Source: VGWF01 sp964423465
Lineage (GTDB): Bacteria > Verrucomicrobiota > Kiritimatiellia > PWTM01
Assembly (NCBI GenBank): GCA_964423465.1
Contig: CAYRFK010000057.1
Span: 1-22,625 of the forward strand
Length of the DNA stretch: 22,625 bases
Direction: 5' to 3'
In this document: piece after piece, positions 6,781 through 13,082 of the stretch
How positions within the stretch are numbered: position 1 is the first letter of the stretch
Layout: each line of letters starts with the position of its first letter
Made by a program: the position numbers and the translations under genes
The notes under the pieces: model-generated
The model's database searches: none
The model's input: the letters and a program-made list of their open reading frames with translations, nothing else
Told to the model about the DNA's origin: nothing

Positions 6781-7408
6781 CCGGTACGCCGGCCTGGATG
6801 ACCGTCTCCACCCGGGCTGTCGCAAGTCCCGCCGCACCCGCATATGCAACCGACGCCCGCGCCGAACGCGGCAACGCCGGACCGCCCGGAAGCGGCCAGG
6901 CCGCCGTCCAGTTGGTGCCGTCGGATACCTCCATCGAAATGGAAACGGCCCGACCGATCAGCGTGTTGGTTGTCCCCGACCCCATGGCGCCCGGTCCCGC
7001 GGCGCACCGGTCGATGCGGACCAGGCTTTGCGCGTCGTCGTCCATCCGCCGAACCTGATAGCGGAGTTCGTACAGATCCGGACCGGCGCCATCCATGCCC
7101 GGCGCGGCTGCCGGAAAAGCGAAGAAATGAAGGTCCGCGGTGACCGCCGCCTTCTCCCCGGACGCCAATTCCAGAGGACGGTCTCCGGAAGGTTCGAAGG
7201 CGGCCTCCAGATCGCCCGCCAGGCGGCGGAGTGCCGTTGCGGCCTCCGCGGCACGGACGTGCCGGACGGTGCGTCCCTTCATGACGCGGTGAACCGTCAG
7301 CGATGTGGACAGCACGATGGCGGCCAGCACCACGGTGAGGGCGACCGCAACCAGGGCCTCAATCAGCGTCCAGCCGCGGCGCTGGCCCCGGCGGCCGGCC
7401 GGCGTCAC
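6734..7408 (-). CDS. lone pseudopilin-like protein (PulJ/GspJ-type)
   Basis: This is a 224-residue protein with a short basic leader and the type IV prepilin signature RRGWTLIEA: predicted cleavage after Gly12, Trp at +1 and the key Glu at +5. About 20 hydrophobic residues follow (ALVAVALTVVLAAIVLSTS). The globular part includes LRRLAGDLEAAFEP, reminiscent of GspJ/PulJ minor pseudopilins. GTG 7408 overlaps the FHA gene stop as GTGA, so translation is coupled. No pilus ATPase, secretin or other pilin is in the window, so the assembly machinery must be encoded elsewhere. The 3' end overlaps the glycosyltransferase end by 47 nt, tail to tail. The open frame running further upstream in this phase is antisense to other genes and is not part of it. 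Confidence 0.8.
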   Translation of the reverse strand: MTPAGRRGQRRGWTLIEALVAVALTVVLAAIVLSTSLTVHRVMKGRTVRHVRAAEAATALRRLAGDLEAAFEPSGDRPLELASGEKAAVTADLHFFAFPAAAPGMDGAGPDLYELRYQVRRMDDDAQSLVRIDRCAAGPGAMGSGTTNTLIGRAVSISMEVSDGTNWTAAWPLPGGPALPRSARASVAYAGAAGLATARVETVIQAGVPVSPRIERRLAPAAGR

Positions 7409-7908
7409 CCGGCGCGAAGGATCGTGAAGACGAACCACGCGATCCCCGCGAGCGCCAGGACTCCGATCGCGATGATCAGCGTGTACCACAGCGCCGAATT
7501 CTCCTTCCGGCGGGCGCCGAAAGGCGAGATGCTTCCAAACGAGATCGGCGCGGTCGCCGGTCCCGAGGTAACCTCGACCTTCGCATGCGAGAACGTGGGC
7601 GTCTCCTCGGACGCCTCCGCCCCCTCGGCATCGAACAGGAACTCGATGGACCCGACCTGAACGAGATCCTTCGGGTGAAGATCGACTTCCTTCACTTCCT
7701 TCGAGTTGACCCTCGTGCCATTGGTCGACCCGAGATCGACGAGCGAGAACTTGTTCCCGCTCTTCATCACACAGCAGTGTCGGCCGGACACCGTCGGGTG
7801 ATCGATCACGATCATGTTCGTGGCGTTGCGCCCGATCGAGACCTTCTCCCGGTCCAGTTCGCAGTTCTTGCCCTTCACTTCGGGCGACATTCCGATCAAG
7901 ACAGCCAT
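7405..7908 (-). CDS. FHA-domain protein with C-terminal membrane anchor
   Basis: This is a 167-residue protein. A forkhead-associated domain fills residues about 1-95, with phosphothreonine-binding landmarks SIGRN (24-28), SGRHC (41-45) and DLGSTNGTRVN (58-68). A Ser/Thr/Pro-rich linker leads to one transmembrane helix near the C-terminus (about 142-164, TLIIAIGVLALAGIAWFVF). There is no signal peptide, so the FHA domain should face the cytoplasm as a tail-anchored sensor. ATG 7908 is preceded by GGGGGAA. Its stop overlaps the pseudopilin start, suggesting the two act together, perhaps linking Ser/Thr phosphorylation to pilus or secretion assembly. No Ser/Thr kinase is in the window. Confidence 0.92.
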   Translation of the reverse strand: MAVLIGMSPEVKGKNCELDREKVSIGRNATNMIVIDHPTVSGRHCCVMKSGNKFSLVDLGSTNGTRVNSKEVKEVDLHPKDLVQVGSIEFLFDAEGAEASEETPTFSHAKVEVTSGPATAPISFGSISPFGARRKENSALWYTLIIAIGVLALAGIAWFVFTILRAG

Positions 7909-7939
7909 GGTGAATTCCCCCGGCGCTGCATTGCCATGG

Positions 7940-7969
7940 AGAATGGCCCACGCCCCCGCCGCTTGTCAA
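7940..7969 (-). promoter_or_regulatory. candidate promoter for the FHA-pseudopilin operon
   Basis: On the minus strand a perfect TTGACA (7969-7964) is followed by an 18-nt spacer and CATTCT (7945-7940), which keeps the critical A and final T of the -10 element. This predicts a leader of about 25 nt before ATG 7908. The perfect -35 is the best promoter match I found in the window. Confidence 0.45.
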
Positions 7970-7972
7970 TGC

Positions 7973-7994
7973 CGCGGGCATGACATTGCCCGCG
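7973..7994. promoter_or_regulatory. perfect 8-bp inverted repeat between divergent promoters, possible operator
   Basis: CGCGGGCA (7973-7980), spacer TGACAT, and TGCCCGCG (7987-7994) form an exact inverted repeat. It lies between the candidate -35 of the FHA operon and the candidate -35 of the LpoB operon, overlapping the latter. The size and spacing would suit a dimeric regulator; the regulator is unknown. A short hairpin or chance GC symmetry is the alternative. Confidence 0.35.
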
Positions 7995-8014
7995 AGGGTC
8001 GGGTGTGGTACTGA
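7986..8014 (+). promoter_or_regulatory. weak candidate promoter for the LpoB operon
   Basis: TTGCCC (7986-7991), a 17-nt spacer and TACTGA (8009-8014) give a modest sigma70-like match about 50-60 nt upstream of ATG 8072. The -35 overlaps the inverted repeat at 7973-7994. The -10 is poor, so another position nearby is possible. Confidence 0.25.
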
Positions 8015-8071
8015 ATAGAAATGCCGGGGGCGCGTCCAAACATCGAAGGCATCCCCCAGGAGGATACGTCC

Positions 8072-8692
8072 ATGAAGAATCGGGTTTTGAGGTTCGCAGG
8101 CACGGCGGCGCTGGCCGCGGCAACGATCGGGGCGTCGGGCTGCGCGGCGTTCCGCGCCAAGACGACCGACGTGGATGTCAACGAGTCCCGCCACATGAGC
8201 AGCGGCTACGACTACACGGACATGCGGAAGATCTCGCAGAATGTTGTCGGCGCCATGCACGCCGGGTTCCTGAGCGCCCAGGCCGAGCCGCCGGTCATCA
8301 TGATCGCCGGGGTGCAGAACCGCACAAGCCAGTACGTCGACACGAAGAACCTGACCGACCGCGTCCGCACCATGCTCATTCAGGGCGGCAAGGCCCGCTT
8401 CGTCAACGAAGCGCGGCGCGACGACCTCCTCAAGGAGCAGGGCTTCAGTGCGGCCAACGCGACGCCGGAGTCGCAGGTTGCGATCGGAAAGCAACTTGGT
8501 GCGAAGTTCATGATCAGCGGATCGCTGACCGAGATGAAGGATGAGACGCCGCGGCAGGTCCGCGTGTCGAAGACCAAGGTGAACTACTACAAGCTGACGT
8601 TCGAGGTCACCGACGTCGAATCCGCCGAGATCAAGTGGATCCACGAAGAGGAATTCGCCCGCGAAGCCCGCCTGCCGCTCATCGGCTGGTGA
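8072..8692 (+). CDS. lpoB: LpoB-like lipoprotein (penicillin-binding protein activator family)
   Basis: This is a 206-residue lipoprotein. ATG 8072 was chosen for the AGGAGG at 8058-8063; the ATG at 8021 has no ribosome-binding site and would bury the signal peptide. The signal peptide ends at Cys24 (GASGC). The mature part matches the LpoB family pattern: SGYDYTDMRKIS, VIMIAGVQNRTSQYVDT, LTDRVRTMLI, KARFVNEARRDDLLKEQ, GAKFMISGSLTEM and a final YYKLTFEVTDVESAEIKW. In enterobacteria LpoB is an outer-membrane lipoprotein that activates the peptidoglycan synthase PBP1B. Here the role is inferred by homology, and no PBP1 gene is in the window. The COG3014-type lipoprotein lies 49 nt downstream, a pairing I recall from other genomes. 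Confidence 0.88.
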   Translation: MKNRVLRFAGTAALAAATIGASGCAAFRAKTTDVDVNESRHMSSGYDYTDMRKISQNVVGAMHAGFLSAQAEPPVIMIAGVQNRTSQYVDTKNLTDRVRTMLIQGGKARFVNEARRDDLLKEQGFSAANATPESQVAIGKQLGAKFMISGSLTEMKDETPRQVRVSKTKVNYYKLTFEVTDVESAEIKWIHEEEFAREARLPLIGW

Positions 8693-8741
8693 CCGCCCGG
8701 CGCCGCCGCCGGGGCCCGGCCCCGCGTGCGGGAGAACCCCG

Positions 8742-9992
8742 ATGTCGCGCGTGACGTCCAGCATCGCCCGCCGCCGTCCTGCACGGCGGATGGGCGCCGC
8801 CGCGGGGTTCGCCGCCGTCCTGCTGTCCGGTTGCGCCACCGCACCCCTCGAGGCCGCGCGGGAGAATTTCCGGCGCGGACGTCTCGCCCAGGCGGAGCAG
8901 GCCCTGACGACCGAAGATGCGCTCAAAGCGGAGAAGGACCGCGTCCTCGTCCTGATGGAGCGCGGCACGATCCGGCAGGCCGCCGGGCACTACGACGACA
9001 GCTCTCGGGACTTGATCGACGCCGCCGAGCACGCGAGGAAGCTGGAGACCTACAGCGTCTCCAAGGGTGCCGCGAGCCTCGTGGTGAACGACTCCGTGCA
9101 GGCTTTCCGCGGCTCTCCCTACGAGCGGACGCTGCTCCACGCCATGACGGCCCTGAACCACTTCGCCGTCACCAACTGGGATAACGCCGCAGTCGAGGCG
9201 CGTCGGCTGATCGAGTCGGCCGCGGCGCCTGCGAAGGAGGGCTTTCCGGAGGATGCATTCTCCTACTATGTCGCGGGGCTGGCGCTGGAGATGATCGATG
9301 ATCCATCCAACGCGGCCCTGCTCTACCGCAAGGCTGCGGCGGCGGCCCCCGCCGGAATTCGCGTCGACGACACATCGGGACGCGTTGGGACGCGCGCACC
9401 GGGGGAGACCAACGCGCCGGCCGCGCCCCTGCCGCGCCCGCGGGCGCCGGCGGGTTGGACGCATGAACTCGTTTGCTTCGTTCTGCTCGGCAACGCGCCG
9501 CCGGGCGGGGCGGATATGTCCGATCGATGGCATGGCACGCCGGGCGACCATGCCGAGATCCGCATCGGCGGTGTGACGGCGGGTCGCACCTACGCTCTGG
9601 CGGACGTCGCCTGGCTGGCGGCGCGCACCGACGTCCGCCTGGCCGCGGCCCGCGCGGGCAAGACGGCCGCCCGGGTCGTCATCAAGGAGATCATCGCGGA
9701 ATCCGTCGCCCAGAGCACCGACAACGATGCGCTGGGGGACCTGATCCGCCTTATCCTGATCGGCATCCTCGAGCAGCCGGACGTGCGGCGGTGGGAGACA
9801 CTGCCGCGAACCTTGCACGTGGCCCGCGTGCCCTGCCCTCCAAACCTGAAGGACGTCGAGGTCGTCCTCCGCGCCGCCACGGGCGCCGAACTTCGATCCG
9901 TCACGATCAACCAACCCCTCGCACGGCGCAGGACGGTCTGGGTTACGCTCCTGCGCGATCTGCCGAACCCCGCGCCGCCGGTGGTCCCGTGA
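8742..9992 (+). CDS. COG3014-like lipoprotein with helical repeats
   Basis: This is a 416-residue protein. Its lipoprotein signal peptide ends LLSGC (Cys31), preceded by an Arg-rich n-region. Residues about 35-210 are helical and TPR-like (ENFRRGRLAQAEQAL, ERGTIRQAAGHYDDSSRDL, AFSYYVAGLALEM). A Pro/Ala-rich linker (about 225-240) follows. The C-terminal domain ends WETLPRTLHVARVPCP and a short beta region, which resembles uncharacterised COG3014 proteins as I recall them. ATG 8742 follows GGAGA. It probably works in the same envelope pathway as the upstream LpoB-like protein. The stop overlaps the next gene's GTG by 4 nt. Function is unknown. Confidence 0.72.
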   Translation: MSRVTSSIARRRPARRMGAAAGFAAVLLSGCATAPLEAARENFRRGRLAQAEQALTTEDALKAEKDRVLVLMERGTIRQAAGHYDDSSRDLIDAAEHARKLETYSVSKGAASLVVNDSVQAFRGSPYERTLLHAMTALNHFAVTNWDNAAVEARRLIESAAAPAKEGFPEDAFSYYVAGLALEMIDDPSNAALLYRKAAAAAPAGIRVDDTSGRVGTRAPGETNAPAAPLPRPRAPAGWTHELVCFVLLGNAPPGGADMSDRWHGTPGDHAEIRIGGVTAGRTYALADVAWLAARTDVRLAAARAGKTAARVVIKEIIAESVAQSTDNDALGDLIRLILIGILEQPDVRRWETLPRTLHVARVPCPPNLKDVEVVLRAATGAELRSVTINQPLARRRTVWVTLLRDLPNPAPPVVP

Positions 9993-10405
9993 ACGGCTTC
10001 GGTCTCAGTCCTGAAAAGGAGAAGGCGCTCGCGGACCGCATGGCCGCGCTGGGGATCCGGGAGTCCGACTTGGACGAGTCGTTCATCCGCGGCTCGGGGG
10101 CCGGAGGCCAGAAAGTCAACAAGACGTCGTCGTGCGTCGTCATCCGGCACCGCCCCACGAGCATCGAGATCCGCTGCCAGCGCGAGCGCTCCCAGGTGAT
10201 GAACCGGTTCCTCGCGCGCCGGGAACTGTGCGAACGCATCGACGAACGCCGCCGCGGCGCCGCCAGCGCCCGCCAGCAGGCGGTCGAGAAACTCCGCCGA
10301 CAGAAGCGCCGCCGCTCGCGCCGGCAGAAGGCCCGCATGCTCGACGACAAGCATCACCAGGGAGCCAAGAAGGCCGCCCGCCGCGCCGCGCCGCACGCAG
10401 ACTGA
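9989..10405 (+). CDS. stand-alone GGQ release-factor-like protein (ribosome rescue)
   Basis: This is a 138-residue class I release factor catalytic domain without the codon-recognition domain. It has RGSGAGGQKVNKTSS with the GGQ at 39-41 that hydrolyses peptidyl-tRNA, and an Arg/Lys/Ala-rich tail (about 85-138) that may enter the mRNA channel of stalled ribosomes, as in ArfB. The core (DLDESFIRGSG...SCVVIRH...RCQRERSQVMNR) looks closer to mtRF-R (C12ORF65)-type and 'release factor-like' bacterial proteins than to ArfB or PrfH. GTG 9989 overlaps the lipoprotein TGA by 4 nt; the longer upstream frame is antisense-like and overlaps that gene. Function as a stalled-ribosome rescue hydrolase is inferred from the family. 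Confidence 0.88.
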   Translation: MNGFGLSPEKEKALADRMAALGIRESDLDESFIRGSGAGGQKVNKTSSCVVIRHRPTSIEIRCQRERSQVMNRFLARRELCERIDERRRGAASARQQAVEKLRRQKRRRSRRQKARMLDDKHHQGAKKAARRAAPHAD

Positions 10406-10424
10406 ACCCCGTCCAGCCCCCTCC

Positions 10425-10467
10425 GAAGGAAGACAACACGAAGGACGCAAAGGCCGCGAAGAGGGGA
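10425..10467. repeat. low-complexity intergenic element (GACGCAAAGGCCGCGAAG type)
   Basis: An A/G-rich tract reading GAAGGAAGACAACACGAAGG and then GACGCAAAGGCCGCGAAG. I recognise closely similar spacer sequences from many uncultured bacterial genomes, where the other strand is often wrongly translated as a FASFVLSSF-like peptide. This identity is from memory, and the boundaries are approximate. Confidence 0.5.
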
Positions 10468-10579
10468 ACAATCGAATGAGGACGACGGGGGGGCCGGGGG
10501 AAGACGGTGTCGAGTGGCAAGCTCTTCGTCCCGGCCTTCGTCTCAGGCATGGTCCTCGGTCCGACACGTCCGCTCTTCA

Positions 10580-10603
10580 TCGCAGCCTTCCTCGCAGCCT
10601 TCC
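10580..10603. repeat. perfect tandem 12-mer, two copies
   Basis: TCGCAGCCTTCC occurs at 10580-10591 and again at 10592-10603 without change. It lies within the repeat-filled spacer and codes for nothing recognised. Confidence 0.85.
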
Positions 10604-10623
10604 TCGTCCCCCTTGTCGTGTCG

Positions 10624-10661
10624 TTGGTTGTTGGATGTTGGAGATTGGCTGTTGGATGTTG
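10624..10661. repeat. TGTTGGATGTTG direct repeats
   Basis: Exact 12-mers TGTTGGATGTTG at 10629-10640 and 10650-10661 repeat with a period of 21 nt, and a related TTGGTTG precedes them. The T/G strand bias contrasts with the GC-rich surroundings. Similar stretches in Verrucomicrobiota/Lentisphaerota-type genomes give spurious peptides such as SNIQHPTSN; this association is from memory. Confidence 0.8.
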
Positions 10662-10694
10662 AGCAGGAGTGCCTGCCCCACGCCCGGACTTTGA

Positions 10695-11306
10695 TCAGCC
10701 TCCGGGCAGCGCGGCGCGCAGGCGGCTCTCGGAAATGGCGCCTTCACGGAGGATCTCGATGCGGCCATCGTGGACCTTCACCACGGTGCTGGGCACGCCG
10801 CCGGGGACCGGGCCGCTGTCGAGTACGAGATCCACGAAATCGCCCAGCGCGGCGGCCGCCTCGGCGGCGGTCTGTGCGGGCGCCTCGCCGGACCGGTTGG
10901 CGCTGGTCGCCGCAACGGACCTTCCAAAGGTCCGCACCACTTCCAGCGCAACCTCGTGATCGGGCCATCGGAAGCCGGACGGCCCGGCGGGGGTATCGAG
11001 AACAAGCGTGAGCGGACCGGGCCAGAAACGATCCGCCAAGGCGCGAACGGTCGGGCAGAGCACCGCCCCGGCGACGACGAGATGGTCCAGCCCGCCGACC
11101 AGGCACGCGCACTTCTTCTCCTCCGGCCGGCCCTTGGCGGCGCACACCGCGTTCATCGCGTCGGGATTGCGCGGATCGGCGCAAAGTCCGTAGACCGTCT
11201 CGGTGGGGACCACGATCAAGCGCCCGGCGGCGAGGGCGGCGGCAGCGGCGCGCATCGCCCCCTCGTCCGGACGGCGCGGATCAACGCGGAGGACTCGGGG
11301 CGGCAT
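10695..11306 (-). CDS. tsaC: L-threonylcarbamoyladenylate synthase (TsaC/YrdC family)
   Basis: This is a 203-residue enzyme making threonylcarbamoyl-AMP from Thr, bicarbonate and ATP for the t6A37 tRNA modification. Family landmarks are IVVPTETVYGLCADP (31-45), AAKGRPEEKK (57-65), the FWPGPLTLVLD segment, and SVAATSANRSGEAP. The C-terminal STVVKVHDGRIEILREGAIS is also typical. The length fits the short TsaC/YrdC form rather than two-domain Sua5. ATG 11306 overlaps the upstream S41-like gene by 26 nt, so it is last in the purD-purE-S41-tsaC operon; an in-frame upstream extension overlaps that gene further and lacks homology. The family assignment is secure. Confidence 0.95.
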   Translation of the reverse strand: MPPRVLRVDPRRPDEGAMRAAAAALAAGRLIVVPTETVYGLCADPRNPDAMNAVCAAKGRPEEKKCACLVGGLDHLVVAGAVLCPTVRALADRFWPGPLTLVLDTPAGPSGFRWPDHEVALEVVRTFGRSVAATSANRSGEAPAQTAAEAAAALGDFVDLVLDSGPVPGGVPSTVVKVHDGRIEILREGAISESRLRAALPGG

Positions 11307-12555
11307 GGCGCGGCTCCGGGCTGAGGGCATGCAGCGCGTGAAGGATGTCCACGGCACGCTCAAGGACGGCATCGCCCTCGACACGCCGGCGGAGGGCCAC
11401 GTCGACCGCCTCCTCGGCCAGCGCCTTTCGGCGCGGATTCATCGCCATGGCCTCCGGCAAATCCGCCGCCTTGGATGCGGAACGGACCCCGGGACCCGGG
11501 GCGACTTCGACGTGCGGGCGGGTGGGCACCTCCGCCGCGACGCCGGCGACAAGGAGCCGCCGCGTCGTAACGTAGAGGCGGCGCCCGGTGTCGAACGGAA
11601 CAGCCTCGCGGATCATGGGGTCACCGGCAGTCGACCCGCCGACCAGAAGGACACCCTGCCCGCCCGCCTTGAGCGCCGAGGCAAAAACCTCCGCCGCGCC
11701 CGTCGTCTGCGGGCCGATCAGCAACATGAGCGGCCCCTTGAGGGGCGGTTCCTGCCCGCCTCGGAATTCGGCGCGGCGGCCATCGGCCAGACTTTCGTGG
11801 GCAAACATCGAGGCGGATTGCGCGCAGGCGAGACGCGCGGCGGCCGCAGCCTCGTCCATGTCGCCGCCACCCGCGGCACGAAGATCGAGGATCACGCCCG
11901 GGCCGCCGTTGGTCGCCGCCGCACGCCATGCGCGGTCCAGTTCCTTTGCGGCGCCGGCCCAGAAGCCGCGGATCTCAATGAGGCGGACGCCACCCGGAAG
12001 TTGCTCGTCGCCCCCGACCGCAGGCTGCCGGATCGAGGCGGGCGTGAGCGAGACCGGCACCGGCTTCTTCTCGCCGGATCGCAGCACCACGACGGGCACA
12101 TCGCCGGTTGCGGCGCGGATCCACGCGGCTTGCGTGTCGATGGGGATGCCCGTCACGTACCGGTCCGCGATTCGGTCAACCAGATCCCCCGCCTTGAGCT
12201 TTCCGTCCGCCGGACCGCCAGCGAGAATCTCCATGACGCGGGTCTGCCCGTTCGACACCGCGAGCCGGATCCCGATGCCGCGGACCATGCCCTGACGTTC
12301 CAGGTCGAGTTCCTTGAACCGCGCCTCGGTGAGCAGGTCACCGCCCGCATCGACACCCATCACGACGGCGGCAAGAAGCTCCTCCTCGAGGCGCGCAGCG
12401 TCCGGCCGCACACCGCGCGTCGCGAGACACGCGATGGCCTTCTCCACCAGCGCGCCGGAACCCGACGCGGGGGGCGAGTTGGTTTCCGCGGCGAGGGAGG
12501 CCGCAGACCACGCCGCGCACGCAAGGAACGTCCGAATGACGTCGCAACGTGTCAC
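11281..12555 (-). CDS. S41 peptidase-like protein with PDZ domain, catalytic residues apparently lost
   Basis: This is a 424-residue exported protein. The signal peptide ends near AASLAAETN. A PDZ-like domain (about 88-170; GMVRGIGIRLAV, GGPADGKLKAGDLVDRI) is followed by an S41 tail-specific protease fold: VRLIEIRGFW, GVILDLRAAGGGDMDEA (220-236) and PLMLLIGPQTTGAAEVFASAL. In active C-terminal processing proteases the last motif reads like TASAAE or TASASE, with the nucleophile Ser, and is followed by a catalytic Lys in G-x-K-[ST]-x-G. Here TTGAAE (284-289) has Gly286 at the Ser position and GGSTAG (306-311) has Ser308 at the Lys position. It is therefore probably a non-catalytic binding protein. 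GTG 12555 overlaps the purE stop as GTGA. Confidence 0.82.
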   Translation of the reverse strand: MTRCDVIRTFLACAAWSAASLAAETNSPPASGSGALVEKAIACLATRGVRPDAARLEEELLAAVVMGVDAGGDLLTEARFKELDLERQGMVRGIGIRLAVSNGQTRVMEILAGGPADGKLKAGDLVDRIADRYVTGIPIDTQAAWIRAATGDVPVVVLRSGEKKPVPVSLTPASIRQPAVGGDEQLPGGVRLIEIRGFWAGAAKELDRAWRAAATNGGPGVILDLRAAGGGDMDEAAAAARLACAQSASMFAHESLADGRRAEFRGGQEPPLKGPLMLLIGPQTTGAAEVFASALKAGGQGVLLVGGSTAGDPMIREAVPFDTGRRLYVTTRRLLVAGVAAEVPTRPHVEVAPGPGVRSASKAADLPEAMAMNPRRKALAEEAVDVALRRRVEGDAVLERAVDILHALHALSPEPRHAAPSPPR

Positions 12556-13064
12556 AGGCGTGCGATCTCCGCCTGCAGATCCGCATCGGCCTTGGCCACG
12601 CTCTCGCGCAGGGATGCCTTGTGCGCTTCCAGCGCCGCCTGGAGGGCGGGATCGGAAAGCGCAAGGATCTGCACCGCCAGCAGGGCGGCGTTCACGGCGC
12701 CCGCCTTGCCGACGGCGACGGTCGCCACCGGAATCCCGCCGGGCATCTGGACCGTGGCCAGCAGCGCGTCGAGTCCGTTGAGCGCCCCGCCCTGGACCGG
12801 AATGCCGATGACCGGAAGCGTCGTATGCGCCGCCAGGACGCCGGCCAAATGCGCCGCGCCGCCGGCCGCCGCAATAATGACCTTGAGGCCGCGCGCGGCG
12901 GCGGCGCGGGCGAACTCCGCCGCGCCGTCGGGCGTGCGGTGGGCCGACTGAACCTTCACCTGCGCCACGACACCAAACTTGCGCAGCGTGAGAAGCGCCT
13001 CCTTGAGGGAGGGCCAGTCCGATCCGCTGCCCATCACGATCGCCACCTTCGCCTGATCGCCCAT
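12552..13064 (-). CDS. purE: N5-carboxyaminoimidazole ribonucleotide mutase (class I PurE)
   Basis: This is a 170-residue enzyme converting N5-CAIR to CAIR in de novo purine synthesis. Signature segments are MGSGSDWP (11-18), QSAHRTPD, AAAGGAAHLAG, PVIGIPVQGG and LLATVQMPGGIPVATVAVGK, which contain the conserved Ser-Asp, His-Arg and substrate loops. The length is normal for the class I octamer-forming type. Class I use normally implies a PurK partner, which is not in the window. ATG 13064 follows AAGGAAGG. It lies 18 nt after purD, and its stop overlaps the next start by 4 nt. Confidence 0.97.
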   Translation of the reverse strand: MGDQAKVAIVMGSGSDWPSLKEALLTLRKFGVVAQVKVQSAHRTPDGAAEFARAAAARGLKVIIAAAGGAAHLAGVLAAHTTLPVIGIPVQGGALNGLDALLATVQMPGGIPVATVAVGKAGAVNAALLAVQILALSDPALQAALEAHKASLRESVAKADADLQAEIARL

Positions 13065-13082
13065 ATCGGCCTTCCTTTCGTT

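Larger units (their letters stand above)
10406..10694. other. 289-bp repeat-rich spacer between convergent genes
   Basis: This is the longest gene-free stretch. It holds, in order, a GACGCAAAGGCCGCGAAG low-complexity element (10425-10467), a G-rich run (about 10489-10503), a tandem 12-mer (10580-10603) and TGTTGGATGTTG repeats (10624-10661). No terminator, RNA gene or convincing ORF was seen. Frames crossing it read as repeats such as SNIQQP, typical of spurious ORFs. Confidence 0.8.

Noticed and set aside
8693..8741. GC-rich palindrome (CGGGGCC/GGCCCCG) between the two lipoprotein genes
   Set aside because: The arms are only 7 bp with a 1-nt loop in extremely GC-rich sequence, so chance symmetry is likely, and it lies inside an operon where a terminator is not expected.
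6734..8968. Continuous 744-codon minus-strand frame that could be read as one protein
   Set aside because: Only the last 224 codons (the pseudopilin) have gene-like features. The upstream part is antisense to the LpoB-like gene or out of frame with the FHA gene, and the GTGA junction gives a natural start at 7408.
10476..11011. Small ORFs crossing the repeat spacer (peptides like NIQQPISNIQQP or GCWMLEIGCWML)
   Set aside because: These are translations of TGTTGGATGTTG low-complexity repeats and of the antisense strand of tsaC.
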